A DNA stretch of 64,000 bases from Oegoconia quadripuncta (taxonomy: Eukaryota; Arthropoda; Insecta; Lepidoptera; Autostichidae): the NCBI GenBank assembly GCA_949316235.1, contig OX438745.1, positions 2,113,001 through 2,177,000 on the forward strand, written 5' to 3'. Each line of letters begins with the position of its first letter. Positions within the stretch are counted from its first letter, which is position 1. A model generated the notes under the pieces. The model had not been told where the DNA came from. It worked only from the letters and a program-made list of their open reading frames with translations, and did no database searches. Made by a program: the position numbers and the translations under genes. This document shows, one piece after another, positions 33,066 to 43,815 of the stretch.

Positions 33066-33609
33066 TATATGATTTCTCTTGCATCTGAATGTGGAAAATG
33101 TCAACTAAAACTAGTTCTGACTTGTTATTTGACTTTAAATTAGTTCTATATATGATTTTGATACAACTTTAAACATATTATCTGTTTTTTCTGGAAGGGC
33201 AATTCCTCCCATTGAAAATGTCAATCGCGGCACACACTGCGCGTACATTCATATTTGGCGAAAGCGTGAAAGAAAGAACCGAATTATTTTTGTTGTAAAC
33301 ATTGCTGTCCAGGAAGCGAAAGAACCTATACAGTTTAAAAAAAATGTTGTACAAATATTACGAGTAAATATTACGAGTGTTCGCTTTCTTACATAACAAA
33401 CAAGTGAATACAAATTTTGACAGCCCTATCCGGTTGCAGGGTAAAAATGAGTATAAAATGTTTTGCACCTTTTTCTCGACGAATGTACACACTTACATAC
33501 AACTCTATCGTACATTCAGTAGGAAAAGTGGAAATCGTAATTGTGTTTATATTAAAACTAGTTTTTAACCTTCGACAAAAATCGACGGGTGTTATGTGTT
33601 TGACGGCGT

Positions 33610-33665
33610 TGTGTGGTGTGTGTGTGTGTGTATATAGTATATGTGTGTGTATATATGTCTTTGTC
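33610..33665 (+). repeat. (TG)n/(TA)n microsatellite
   Basis: Mixed 'gtgtgtgtgtgtgtgtatata' then 'tatgtgtgtgtatatatg' dinucleotide run. Confidence 0.85.
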
Positions 33666-34092
33666 CTGACATGTCTCAGTAATCCGATCCGATCAGAAAG
33701 GTCCGATTTGGGTGCGGCTTTTTTTATAAGACTGATTTCTTATTCTTTCTCTTTCTTCTTCTTCATAGTTCTTAGCCCTGTTTGGTGGTAATCGGTTAAG
33801 CCGTTTCGCAGATATTTAGCTTTTAACATTATCTTTTGGTCTAGGTCAACCTACCAAATTACCAATATTGTTCAATAAATATTGTCAATGTTTTTCTAAA
33901 TTTTCAATTTAGAGTTATGTGTAGAGGTTAGGAAGTTTAGGAAAAAACATGTAAAAAGGGGGCAAATAAAACGACGACATTAGGCACTAGCAATACCAAG
34001 GATTCACATATTCATTATCGCTAGCTTGAAGGACTCTTTCACATCTTTCTAAAAACTCTTTGTACCGCAGTAACTATGTTTTACTAACTTTC

Positions 34093-34250
34093 CCCCCGTG
34101 CCCTCGCCTGCGTGGAAGTGGGAACTACTCAGTTTATCGGGATAAAAAATATCCTATGTTTTAAACCCAGGTATGTTCTACCTATGAAATAAATTTCATC
34201 CAAATCCGTTCATCCGTTTTACAAATAAAAATATCCAAACTTTTGTAATT
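34093..34250 (-). mobile_element. H1 Helitron-like element, internally deleted
   Basis: 'ccctcgcctgcgtggaa', 'actactcagtttatcgggat', 'atatcctatgttttaaaccc', 'tttcatccaaatccgttcat'. The CTAG end and hairpin are degraded. Confidence 0.55.
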
Positions 34251-34364
34251 ATTTTTGAATATTTAAATTTATTTCGCAGTGAAACTACGAGATACACGTA
34301 GATGGCGCCGTGTGTATGTCCATTGATATTTATTTATTATTTATTTCAATGGTTCTCATGTATA

Positions 34365-34505
34365 TTATAATAATCATTCTTTGGTTTTTAATTGTAAGCA
34401 GAAATTCCGTAAATAGTTCTTCAACTTTATAGAGAGCTTTATCTATCAGATACTTTTTTAATTGTTTTTCAAAAGTAGAGGGATTTTCCTGGGCTTTAAT
34501 ATAGT
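34365..34505 (-). pseudogene. LINE ORF2 extreme C terminus
   Basis: The minus strand encodes IKAQENPSTFEKQLKKYLID followed by KALYKVEELFTEFL. This 'F...KLKK.L.......Y.VEE' ending is typical of Jockey/R1-type LINE C termini. No longer domain is left. Confidence 0.5.
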
Positions 34506-34559
34506 AATTAATAAATTATTATTCGTTAGCGTTCGTCGAAGTATTCTGTCGCTGTATAG

Positions 34560-34950
34560 TAACGACCTGTTTGGTGTAGTGGTTAGCAAGTTAGGTTAGT
34601 TGGTTAGTGGTTGACCACTATACCAAAAGGTTGTGGGTTCGAATCTCGCTAGGGGCATATGTTTGTGTGATGAATATGGACATTTGTACCCGAGTTATGT
34701 TTTTTTTTTTTTATGCACGACGGGTTCGTACTTGACCTCAATCGACCTGATGTGAAGTGAAGATGCGGTCGAAGGTGGAAGCGTACTGACCAGGAAATCC
34801 CACAACATGTACGTTTTCATTTATGATAAGTATTTAAAAAAAATATGTATGTACTATATCAATCATCTGGTATCCACAACACAAGCTTATAGTTGCTTAC
34901 CGTGGAGCTAGATGGCGCTGTGTGTATGTCTAAGGATATTTATTATTATT
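34560..34950 (+). mobile_element. S2 SINE split by an S1 fragment
   Basis: Head at 34563 ('gacctgtttggtgtagtggt') with a partly duplicated D-arm region ('ggttagttggttagtggttg'), box B 'gtgggttcgaatc' and 'ccgagttatg'. S1 sequence intervenes at 34699-34806, then the S2 3' half follows ('atgtacgttttcattt', 'gatggcgctgtgtgtatgtc'). Confidence 0.75.
34699..34806 (-). mobile_element. S1 SINE 3' fragment nested in S2
   Basis: T13 run, 'tgcacgacgggttcgtactt', 'gaagatgcggtcgaaggtgg', 'gcgtactgaccaggaaatcc'. Only about 100 bp of the S1 3' end, so it was 5'-truncated on insertion. Confidence 0.75.
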
Positions 34951-35044
34951 ATTAGTATATCGCACAAGCAATGTACCAACCAACAGAATATCGGAACTAC
35001 GATCTCTCGAATCACTTCTTCGTAAGTTTGTATGTCGATGTTCA

Positions 35045-35332
35045 GTGACGCTATACGAATATGCAACGTATTATACCAAGAAGACGGAAAATAACAAGTA
35101 TAGTACAAAACATCTAATTTCAGAGTACAAAACTTGGAACCACGATATGGGTGCAGAAGAAATCAGCATCGCGGGCAAAGTTAAACCCAATGCGACAGGT
35201 TCTCTACTACAATGTCGCATGTCCTCAAGTTTGTTCGAGTTGGCTTGTGAAGCGCCTTCACGACACGGAGAGTGTGAAATCAGCTTTGTTTTGGCCCTAC
35301 CACGGGTTTTTTCCGTTTTAAGGTTTTCTTAA
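35045..35332 (+). other. Open frame of 95 codons, no known family
   Basis: The frame is unbroken but has no signal peptide, membrane segment or motif I recognise, and no splice context. It lies between two S2 copies. It could be a chance frame; I do not call it a gene. Confidence 0.25.
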
Positions 35333-35344
35333 CTTCAATGTTTG

Positions 35345-35590
35345 GCGACCTGTTTGGTGTAGTGGTTAGAAATTCTGCTGCTATACCAAAAGGTCGCGGG
35401 TTCGAATCCCGCTAGGGGCATATATTTGTATGATGAATACAGACATGTGTTCCCGAGTTATGGATGTTTTTCATTATGTGTATTTATTTACAAAAGAAAA
35501 GTATTTGTGTAGTTTATCAACCATCCGGTATCTAAGCTAAGCCTAGTTAGATACCGGAGTTAGATACTAGTGTGTATATGCAAAAATGTT
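35345..35590 (+). mobile_element. S2 SINE
   Basis: Well-preserved tRNA-like head ('gacctgtttggtgtagtggt', 'ggtcgcgggttcgaatcccg') and body to 'atcaaccatccggtatctaa'. The ending differs from the standard S2 3' end. Confidence 0.75.
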
Positions 35591-35599
35591 TATTATTTA

Positions 35600-35785
35600 T
35601 TTAATGTGTACCCGAGTTATGGATGTTTTCATTTATAAAGAGTATTCATTTACAAAAAAAAATATGTATTTATGTAGTATATCAACCATCTGGTATCCAC
35701 AACACAAGCCTATAGCTGCTTACTGTGGAACTAGATGGCGCTGTGTGTATGTCTAAGGATATTTATTTTATTATTTATTTATTAT
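35600..35785 (+). mobile_element. Second S2 SINE body, directly following
   Basis: Repeats the S2 middle and 3' end ('tgtacccgagttatggatgt', 'tcaaccatctggtatccaca', 'agatggcgctgtgtgtatg', 'gatatttattttattattta') without a head. Together with the previous copy it makes a partial tandem. Confidence 0.7.
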
Positions 35786-35804
35786 AATGTCTGAGATTTA
35801 TCAA

Positions 35805-35930
35805 TTCAAATTCAAAAAAGTTTTATTTCGAAAGTTATTAGGATAACATTTGAAATCGTCATGACATACAATTATCACTCATTCACTAGGCAGACTACCC
35901 AGTCTTTTCATGCATTCAATATAATGACTG
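35805..35930 (-). mobile_element. LD-type LINE 3' end
   Basis: 'caaattcaaaaaagttttat', 'aacatttgaaatcgtcatga', 'cattcactaggcagactac': matches the start of the copy at 44465. Confidence 0.55.
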
Positions 35931-36396
35931 TTTGTTTCGTAAATAAATAAAAAGCGTTTTCTATTTTTTTTTAATATTTAAAATTAAACTCGGGGACAGC
36001 TTTGTTTGATGCAGATCGGTTAAGCAATTGCGAAGATATTAGGTTAATAACACGGTTTCATTTATCTGATTGACATTACCGCTTGTTTTTTCGGGGTTAT
36101 TCTAAATTTTCAATTTATAGTTAAGTACGTATGTGACCGTTTTATTCGTGAGAAAAACGTGAGTTTCTGACGAGAATCGTGAGTAGGCGTCACATTCGGC
36201 TGATTGTATGCAGCCAGAGATTGAGTTTTGGTTGACTTGTGATACCTATGTGCATGGAATACCCTCGGGTCTGAATTTCAACTAAGAAGCCCCGGTGCAA
36301 AGACTTCCTGATTTCAATATAGGTATTCTAACAATTATGAATAAATGTACCTAATACCTGCCTAAAATAAAAAAAAAAATAGGCAATTATGTAAAG

Positions 36397-36635
36397 AAGC
36401 ACTCGTGACGCAGTATGTTATTCGTTTTCGATTAGCGAACTTAAGCAATGGCTGGCGCGATCAGTCCTTGGATGGGTGACCACTAATGTAATTTTAATAC
36501 GTTTCCGTACTTCGGCCGGCACTTTAAATTGTCGGTCCCCGTTGTTTTCAATTGATGGCAGTCGTTAAGCCAAGTCGGTGGCTTTCATGGGCAGCTTAAG
36601 AACACTGACTGTCATGACGTGACAAAAATCCATAC
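36397..36635 (+). mobile_element. 5S rRNA-derived SINE
   Basis: 'gattagcgaacttaagcaat' and 'gcgcgatcagtccttggatg' plus 'ggtgaccac' match the internal control region of eukaryotic 5S rRNA (A box, intermediate element, C box). The downstream tail ('ttgttttcaattgatggcag', 'gtcggtggctttcatgggca') is not 5S rRNA and recurs in the minus-strand copy at 62550-62999. A shared 5S head plus shared unrelated body means a SINE, not a lone 5S pseudogene. Confidence 0.75.
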
Positions 36636-36645
36636 AATAATTTTT

Positions 36646-36976
36646 TTATTTTTTTTTATGTACAACGGGTTGATACTTGACCTCAATCACACCTGATGTT
36701 AAGTGAAGATGAGGTCGAAGGTGGAAGCGTACTGACCCGGAAACCCCAATACATTTGGGGGACTGGCTATCTTATCTCTGACAACCGGAACACAACAACG
36801 CTATTAACATTGCTGTTTGGCGGCAGATTTAGATAAGATGGTGGTAGCTAGCCAGGCGGACATTTAAAATGCCACCAACCAAACCGAGTACTTAAACATG
36901 TACCCCGCTAGGGATCGAACCCGCGACCTCCGAATCGTAAACCCAAAGTTGTTTACATTGAGCCACGGAGGCGGTT
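36646..36976 (-). mobile_element. S1 SINE, full length
   Basis: T-rich start, 'tacaacgggttgatacttga', through to 'cattgagccacggaggcggt'. A small deletion removes the 'ccctacc' region. Confidence 0.85.
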
Positions 36977-37087
36977 TAAATTGTTTCTTTGGGAAAGTTG
37001 TATGTAATCATGAATAAATGAAAGTACCAATTAAAGTCACCCAATATACGATTACCTCTCAAATTACTCGCGCGGGGTTCATTTGGA

Positions 37088-37500
37088 CACTACACCTATC
37101 ATCTAGTCCCAAACTAAGCAAAGCTGGTACTATGGATATTAGATAACGGATAAACATACATAAATATTTATATACACATCTATGACTCGGGATGAAATGT
37201 TCTAATATTCACTGCTGCTTCGAATTGTAGTACGTGTGTATTTTATGAGTTAATGTATGGTAATAAGTGTGAGCAACGAATAATAACGATAAATATTAAT
37301 GAATTAGTACTTTATGATAAAATTACGCTTTCGCTCCAAGAGCAGAAAATATGAAGTAAAAAAAAAATAAAGAGCAAAGTAAACAAATTAAATTCTTCCC
37401 TCTTTACAAGCATTCACAATAGTTGTGCTAATTATTGGCGCGTCTAACACAAACATTTACCTACTCTTTGCGGGATTCGAACACACAACCTTATTCACAA
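37088..37500 (-). mobile_element. S2 SINE with ~240-bp insertion
   Basis: The S2 3' half is at 37088-37202 ('cacctatcatctagtcccaa', 'catctatgactcggg'). The head side lies at about 37443-37500 ('cacaaacatttacctactct', 'gcgggattcgaacacac'). The inserted 37203-37442 is an unrecognised AT-rich sequence. Confidence 0.6.
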
Positions 37501-37687
37501 TTCTGATCGATATTATTAATAATAAATATTTCTTTTTGTTTCAGGTAAATTAAAATGGAGTAATTTGGTTAGTAGATACGTATTGTAATTGGTAAGTAGG
37601 TATGCGTCATTATGTACAATAATAATAGTCTTATATTTAAATACTAAAGTAACAAAATTTTAATCTCAATGAATAAATTACATATAT

Positions 37688-38170
37688 AGTCAAAGTCAAA
37701 GATACTTTATTTTATAGGTACACAGGGTATACTTAAAATAGTCATATTTACATTTTTTAAGCTACTGCTTGTTCAAAGTGCCATTTTCCCCTGAGAAGAA
37801 CAAGCAAGAAACTCGAATTTAGGCTTTGATTTTACAAAAATTAAAATATTTCATTATTAATTGTGGAAATAGCCTGGCATGCGAACGATCTGATTATGTC
37901 CTGGGATGATTATCATCTAAATAGTCTGATATTTTATAATATGCTTTTTTTTAAATCTTATTGTAAGGAGCTTAGTCGAAAGCGACTATGCCGGTCCATT
38001 GGTACAGCTTACTCATGTACTAGACGGCTAATTCCTCCGTCGCACAGCAATTCGATATAAATTATACACATTTTTGGCTGCTAGAGACGCAGGGTGTGCT
38101 AGAGCTCTATTGCACTATGCTTTGTTAATAAGTTTCTGTTTTATAGTATCTTTAAATTTATTGAGATATA
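37688..38170 (-). pseudogene. LD LINE 3' end with 168-bp retrocopy inserted
   Basis: Tail 'agtcaaagtcaaagatactt', 3' UTR, then ORF2 C-terminal codons up to 'ttctgttttatagtatcttt' plus 'aaatttattgag', parallel to 45800-46145. The insertion at 37948-38115 interrupts it. Confidence 0.7.
37948..38115 (-). mobile_element. 168-bp retrotransposed insert with 8-bp target duplication
   Basis: TATGCTTT occurs at 37940-37947 and 38116-38123. The insert begins with a T-run on the plus strand (a poly-A tail on minus) and has no terminal inverted repeats. This fits target-primed retrotransposition of a short RNA or a LINE 3' end. Family unknown. Confidence 0.6.
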
Positions 38171-38296
38171 TACTAAATAGGTATATAAACACTGGTGTCT
38201 GTACTAGGTATTCTTGTGTGTCAGGCGGCAAAGAGCATAATTTCATATTTTATATACTTAAAATAACAACTAACAGTAACCAGTCTAACTAAAATT

Positions 38297-38400
38297 ATGA
38301 ATTGGAAAGTTTGGATGTTTGTTTGTTTGTTTGTTTGGTTATTTGTTTGTTTATTTGTTGCTCAATTATGGCGAAACGGATGGACGGATTTGGATGAAAC
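38297..38400 (+). mobile_element. H1 Helitron-like 5' part, cut by LJ
   Basis: 'ggaaagtttggatgtttgtt', TTTG repeats, 'gctcaattatggcgaaacgg', 'gacggatttggatgaaac', then an abrupt change to the LJ T-run. Confidence 0.6.
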
Positions 38401-38575
38401 TATTTTTTTTTTTTATGGACACCCACCCGCAACACCAAAAGGGTCACAGATGCGTTGCCGGCCTTTGAGGAAGGTGTAGGCTCGTTTCTTGAAGGTTCCA
38501 ATGTCGTACTCGTTCGGGAATACCGCTGCCGGAAGTCCGTTCCACAGGGTGGTCGTACGTGGTAAGAAGTTTCTT
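38401..38575 (-). pseudogene. LJ LINE C-terminal end
   Basis: The minus strand encodes [39 protein letters not shown] and FGVAG, the classic Jockey-like LINE C terminus, followed by a poly-A (T11 on plus). It is 5'-truncated. Confidence 0.7.
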
Positions 38576-39104
38576 AATGTAATGAAATATCTAAAATTTC
38601 ATTGTATTGTCCTCATTTTTACTTAACATCAGATACGATTGACGACAAGCGCCAAACAAACAGTATATAAAAAATCGACCCAAAAAAGTCAGCATATCAA
38701 ACAATTGACAAACTGGCCCCTTTCTATCGTTGTTCTTTATATTTTAACCCCTTTGTGCAAGAAACGACATCTCATAGGAAATCACAAACTAATTCCGAAC
38801 CCTTTCACACGATTTCCCTCGCCGAATGACAGGCGATTTAGCACCGCTCGTTGCAGACGGTGAAAAAAAAAAAAAAAAACATTGCGGACATATTTTCCCG
38901 AATTCAATATTGATGATAGCGTGACGGAACTGAGCACAATAACCCTGTCGGCGTGTTCTGAGTGACAGACCGTACGTCAAAATGACAGATACGGGTCAAA
39001 GATTTCTATCAGTATGGAGCCTAATACTTCCCGCTCGTTGAGGGATGCTATAGCGTTATTTAAAACTTGCGCTACACGGTTGCCAACGTCCAAACCTTTA
39101 AAGC

Positions 39105-39418
39105 CTTTTATGCACAACGGGTTAGTACTTGACCTCAATCACACCTGATGTTAAGTGAAGATGAGGCAGAAAGTGGAAGAGTACTGATCCGGAAACACCA
39201 CCCTATTTGAGGGACTGGCTACATTATCTCTGACAACCGGAACACAACAATGCTATTAACATTGCTGTTTGGCGGCAGATTTAGATAAGATGGTGGTAGC
39301 TAGCCAGGCGGACATTTAAAATGCCCTACCACCAACCAAACCGAGTACTAAACATGTACCCCGCTGGAGATCGAAACCGCGACCTCCGAATCGTAAACCC
39401 AATGTTGTTTACATTAGC
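39105..39418 (-). mobile_element. S1 SINE
   Basis: 'tgcacaacgggttagtactt' through 'gacaaccggaacacaacaat' to the head 'acccaatgttgtttacatta', where it stops just short of the first bases. Confidence 0.8.
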
Positions 39419-39564
39419 AGTAGTCTTGAAGTACCATTTTTACAATAATCAAGCAAAATTTATCCGTTTAAGTGTCGTTAGATTCGTCTTGATACCTGTC
39501 AGAATACATTTTATGGAAAAAAAAACAACCCGTTGTGCATAAAAAAAAATCTCTTCTTATTTTT

Positions 39565-40265
39565 TATTTCATCATCATCATATCAGCCGAAAGACGTACA
39601 CTGCTCTCCTCCAAAGATGTCCACAATGATCGGTACCGCGCTGCCCATAGTGGCATCCCGCGATCATTTGCCAAATCGTCGGTCCACCTCGTGAGGGCCG
39701 GTCCACGCTGCGTCTTCCGGTGCGTGGTCGCCACTCAAGAACCTTTCCGTCCCAATTGCCATCAGTCCTACGAGCAATGTGCCCCGCCCACTGCCCCTTA
39801 AGTTTGGCAATTCCTCGGGCTATATCGGTCACCTGTGTGCGAAGTGTGAGGTTTGTCTTGTTTTTAACTTTACCATCGCGTTCTCGTTTACGAAAGAAGT
39901 CCCTATGAAAATAATCAATCAATCAAGTACACTTTATTGCACAAAATTCTACAATACACTTCTTAATATAGCTTCAAAAAAAATTATAATTGTACAACCA
40001 GGCGGTCTTATCGCTATTAAGCGATTTCTACCAGACCACCTATCGTATCGTTTTGCAAACTATCCGCTAGAGACGCTGCACATTTCTCCATACAAATCGT
40101 CACGTAAACGTGAACGCGGTAGTAATGTTAAGTCGAAACAAAATTCACACCCCGCCCTCTGCGGATCTCCTCATTTCTGATTCGATCCCGCAGGGAGACT
40201 CCGAGCAGAGCTCTCTCCATTACCCTTTGGGTGACCTTGAGCCTGCTTATGAGACCCATATGTTA
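39565..40265 (-). pseudogene. RTE LINE C-terminal part split by a MITE
   Basis: Minus strand: VTQRVMERALLGVSLRDRIRN-like sequence (40256-40158), the MITE, then RTQVTDIARGIAKLKGQWA, GHIARRTDGNWDGKVLEWRP and TGRRSVDRPSRGG, ending near 39570 at 'atatgatgatgatg'. Homologous to 16590-17055. It contains frameshifts and has no RT domain. Confidence 0.75.
39839..40155. mobile_element. 317-bp MITE with ~48-bp TIRs
   Basis: The left end GCGAAGTGTGAGGTTTGTCT and the reverse complement of the right end (GCGGGGTGTGAATTTTGTTT) match imperfectly. The arms continue to 'cgcgttctcgtttacg' and 'cgcgttcacgtttacg'. The interior holds a LINE-like tail ((AATC)n followed by 'aagtacactttattgcacaa'), suggesting a further nested insertion. 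It interrupts the RTE copy. Confidence 0.65.
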
Positions 40266-40394
40266 TCACTGGCTACACACACTGATCACAGACTTTCGTT
40301 TTGAGATATTGCGGTATTTGGGATGAGGAGATGTTACGTAGCTTCCCAAACGCTGCCCAGCCGAGTTGGATTTTTTTAATTATCAACTTTTTAT

Positions 40395-40480
40395 TTAGGC
40401 GCTATCGGACTCGATCCTGCAACCGGTTATTTCGACGGCAAGACCACACTACTCACTAGATCAATCAGTCGCCACAAACC
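40395..40480 (-). mobile_element. S2-like tRNA-derived head
   Basis: On the minus strand 'gcgactgattgatctagtga' and 'ggttgcaggatcgagtcc' resemble the S2 A and B boxes. Diverged. Confidence 0.4.
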
Positions 40481-41383
40481 AACTAAACTAAAGTTTAATA
40501 TGCAAAGCGAATACATATTTAATGCTTGTTTCATATAGTATTAAATTACTTACTGCTAACAATGTCAGACTTTGATACTAGTGGTTCGAAAACTAAGTTT
40601 TAGTTAGTTAGTATTGGTTACTAAATAGAACTCGACGTCACATGGATCTACTAACCACCACAGTAAGTTGGCAAGTGTGCTTTGATACATCATCATCAGC
40701 TATTGCATCAACCGACATTGCAAATATTTTCTAATTTCAAACCTTTCGGCTTAAGCTCGGACACAATCTACCATGATATGGTATGACATCCTCTACGATT
40801 ACGCAGTCTTCACAGTTAGATGATGGTACTTTTCTTGTAAGGTATCCAAAACCATCCAATAGGATTTTTATTAATTTGCTATTATAGTGGATTTGCGTTT
40901 GCATACGCGTGCATATTTGTACAGTAATACGAAAACAATAAATTAATTCTTTTATAGCACTCAAACGGGTCGGTTTTTCTTTAGCACTCTTCGGAGTTAC
41001 CCATCCCTGATTATCATCAACATCTTAACATAGCATTATCTTATCATAGTATCTTATGATTGTGGCATTAAAACTCCACGGAATTTATAAGGGGATATTG
41101 TCATAACATATTTAAAAGTAAGACGTTGCTGCTGTATAGTGGTATTGTCAGATACAAAATACGCTACTGAAGCCAGGCGTCTCTATCTTCCAAGTAATTC
41201 TTGGTTTTATTTTTGAAATGACGTTCCGTGAGCTCCAACATATTTGAAGGGATTTTGTTATTTAACTAAGCTACGATCATGTGGTTTATAAGCATGCCGT
41301 TTACTGACGTGTTTTTACAGGCACGTATATTCTCGCCCATGTATTTCTTATTTTCGTAGTAAATTAAGGGTTACCGTTCTTAC

Positions 41384-42518
41384 GATGATCACACCATTGG
41401 TTAACCACTCTATCTTTCTTACGATGATCATATTATTGATTGAACACTCTACCTTTCTTACGATGATCATGCTATTGGTAGACCACTCTACCGTTCTTAC
41501 GATGATCATATCATTGGTTAACCGCTCTATCTTTCTTACGATGATCATACTATTGATTGATCACTCTACCTTTCTTACGATGATCACACAATTGGTAGAG
41601 CACTCTATCTTTCTAACATGATTATACATTAAACTATTAGTTGACCAATCTACCTTTCTTACGATGATCATACTATTGGTAGACCACTCTATCTTTCTTA
41701 CGATGATCGAACTATTGGTTGACCAATCTACCTTTCTTACGATGATCATACTATTGGTAGACCATTCTACCGTTCTTACGATGATCATATCATTGGTTAA
41801 CCGCTCTATCTTTCTTACGATGATCATACTATTGATTGATCACTCTACCTTTCTTACGATGATCATGCTATTGGTAGACCACTCGACCGTTCTTACGATG
41901 ATCATACTATTGGTAGACCACTATATCTTTCTTACGATAATCATACTATTGGTTGAACACTCTACCGTACTTACGATGATCATACCATTGGTTAACCACT
42001 CTATCTTTCTTACGATGATCAAACTATTGGTTGACCAATCTACCTTTCTAAGATGATCATACTATTTGTTGACCAATCTACCTTTCTAAGATGATCATAC
42101 TATTTGTTGACCAATCTACCTTTCTAAGATGATTATACTATTGGTAGACCACTCTATCTTTCTTACGATGATCATACTATTGGTCGAACACTCTACCGTT
42201 CTTACGATGATCATTCCATTGATTAACCACTCTATCGTTCTTACGATTATCATACTATTGGTTGAACACTCGACCGTTTTTACGATGATCATACCATTGG
42301 TTAACCACTTTATCTTTCTTACGATGATCACACTATTGGTTGAACACTCTACCGTTCTTACGATGATCATACCATTGGTTAATCACTCTATCTTTCTTAC
42401 GATGATCAAATTATTGATGAACTACTTCATCTTTCTTACAGTAGTCAAATTATTGGAGCATCAATTATAAGTTTCTTACAATAACCAAATTATTGATGGA
42501 CCACTCACCATTCCGTAC
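41384..42518. repeat. 39-bp minisatellite, about 29 units
   Basis: Units begin GATGATCATACTATTGGT and end '...ctaccgttcttac' or '...ctatctttcttac'. Most are 39 bp; three adjacent units (near 42035-42128) are 38 bp and one is about 45 bp. Units 4 and 5 reappear as units 11 and 12, so blocks were duplicated. The last two or three units (from about 42420) are strongly diverged. Since 39 is divisible by 3, long frames run through on both strands (13-residue periods such as MIILLVDHSTFLT and MIIVRKVEWSTNS). They are broken by the 38-bp units and lack any coding context. Confidence 0.93.
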
Positions 42519-42731
42519 GAAAGTCAAATTCTAACAAGTTTCATATATTGCTAAGACCTAGGTATAGTCGTTGGTTATTAATCGCTCTTTAACTCGATGC
42601 CCTTGGACTACCGTGAGCAAAATTCTGGGACCCTTTGATAAAGTGCTGTAACTCATAAATATCAATAAAATGAAAATTTTTATAAACAGTTGTAAAAGTA
42701 TAAAATAGAATGATTTTGACTATTACTTAGT

Positions 42732-42845
42732 TATCATCATCAGCCCGAAACATCCCAGTGCGGGGATATAGGCCTTCCCTCGTTTATGAGGCAGTATGGG
42801 CCATACTTAACCACTCAGGCCCAATGCGGGTTGAGGGTTTCACAA
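42732..42845 (-). mobile_element. S3 SINE 3' part
   Basis: 'tcatcatcagcccgaaacat', 'ggatataggccttccctcgt', 'caggcccaatgcgggttgag': the 3' end of S3 without the tRNA-like head. Confidence 0.65.
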
Positions 42846-42849
42846 GTAA

Positions 42850-43540
42850 AAGCTATATTCGGTATTATTATAAACTCAACGGAAGCCTGTAGATGATTTA
42901 AAGGACAAGAAATGAATGGCAAGTAACATGGCTCTGGATAGCTTAGAGGAGTCCGCTCCAGTCGAGGAGGCTGAGAAAATTATATACTAGCAAAAATATA
43001 TCCCGTATGATCTTTTGAAAACGTTTTCAAAAGCAAACTGTCTAGTATTTACAATTAACTACGATACAATTAGAGCCTTTAATTAGTCAAACAACATTTT
43101 AATATTTGTAATATTTAGCCATAATTATCACCATCAGAACCGAAATCAAATAATTGACTAATATTTAAAACGAACAATTTTCTAATATAGTTTCCATTGA
43201 CTGAGAAATCTAAATTTGTAAGTTACAGGTTTGTGCTTCACGACGTCGTATTTAGAAGTAAATTTAGTTGGTAGCTCGCAGGTCGCCGAGTAATCTAGAT
43301 TATCGAGGCATCCCAGAGTTTAACTAGCGGTTAAGTACTTAGACACTTGTTGATTTTATGTTCCTCGTTTACTCTAAGACTTCCCTTTTGAGGAACGTGT
43401 TTGTACTTTTTAATTGTAGATTAAAAAATTGGCCAAGTGTGTATCCGTACTTGTACGTATGTGCGGACTTAGGACGAGGCTTTTTGTCTTCTGATATTTA
43501 ATTTTCAATGGAAAGTATATTTCATGAGTTTTTCGACTGC
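42850..43540. other. No recognisable feature
   Basis: No coding or repeat family recognised. A short S2-like box B stub ('gagtacgaatcccgctaggt') follows at about 43540-43600. Confidence 0.4.
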
Positions 43541-43629
43541 GAGTACGAATCCCGCTAGGTGCATGTGCCTGTATGATGATTACAGACATGTATGTTATTT
43601 ATATATAACTAATAGGTAGTACTTTTACC

Positions 43630-43815
43630 GGACAGCCCCAAAAAAGAGTGTTATGTTTTTCGAGTGTATGTATGTTTATTATGTATAGACATTTCTATGT
43701 TACCCCCTGTAACCTAAACGGTTCGACCAATTTTGAAGAGCAAGGTGTCGTTCGATTCGTCTTGATCCCTAGAGTGTTATAGAAAACATTTTATGTAAAA
43801 AAATTCAACATGGCG
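43630..43815 (+). repeat. R56-type unclassified repeat copy
   Basis: 'tttcgagtgtatgtatgttt', 'cccctgtaacctaaacggtt', 'attcgtcttgatccctagag', 'aaattcaacatggcgcctgc'. This family also occurs at 13000, 21690 and 56345. Confidence 0.55.

Noticed and set aside
35370..35420. Functional tRNA gene in the S2 head (and similar heads elsewhere)
   Set aside because: Box A and B are present but acceptor pairing and the 3' end are not; the same head is attached to a repeated SINE body.
36420..36480. 5S rRNA gene
   Set aside because: Only the internal-promoter part resembles 5S rRNA; ends are missing and the downstream body is shared with another SINE copy.
41348..42470. Several 66-130 codon frames on both strands in the 41-42 kb array
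   Set aside because: They are a by-product of the 39-bp tandem repeat, occur on both strands, and break at the 38-bp units.
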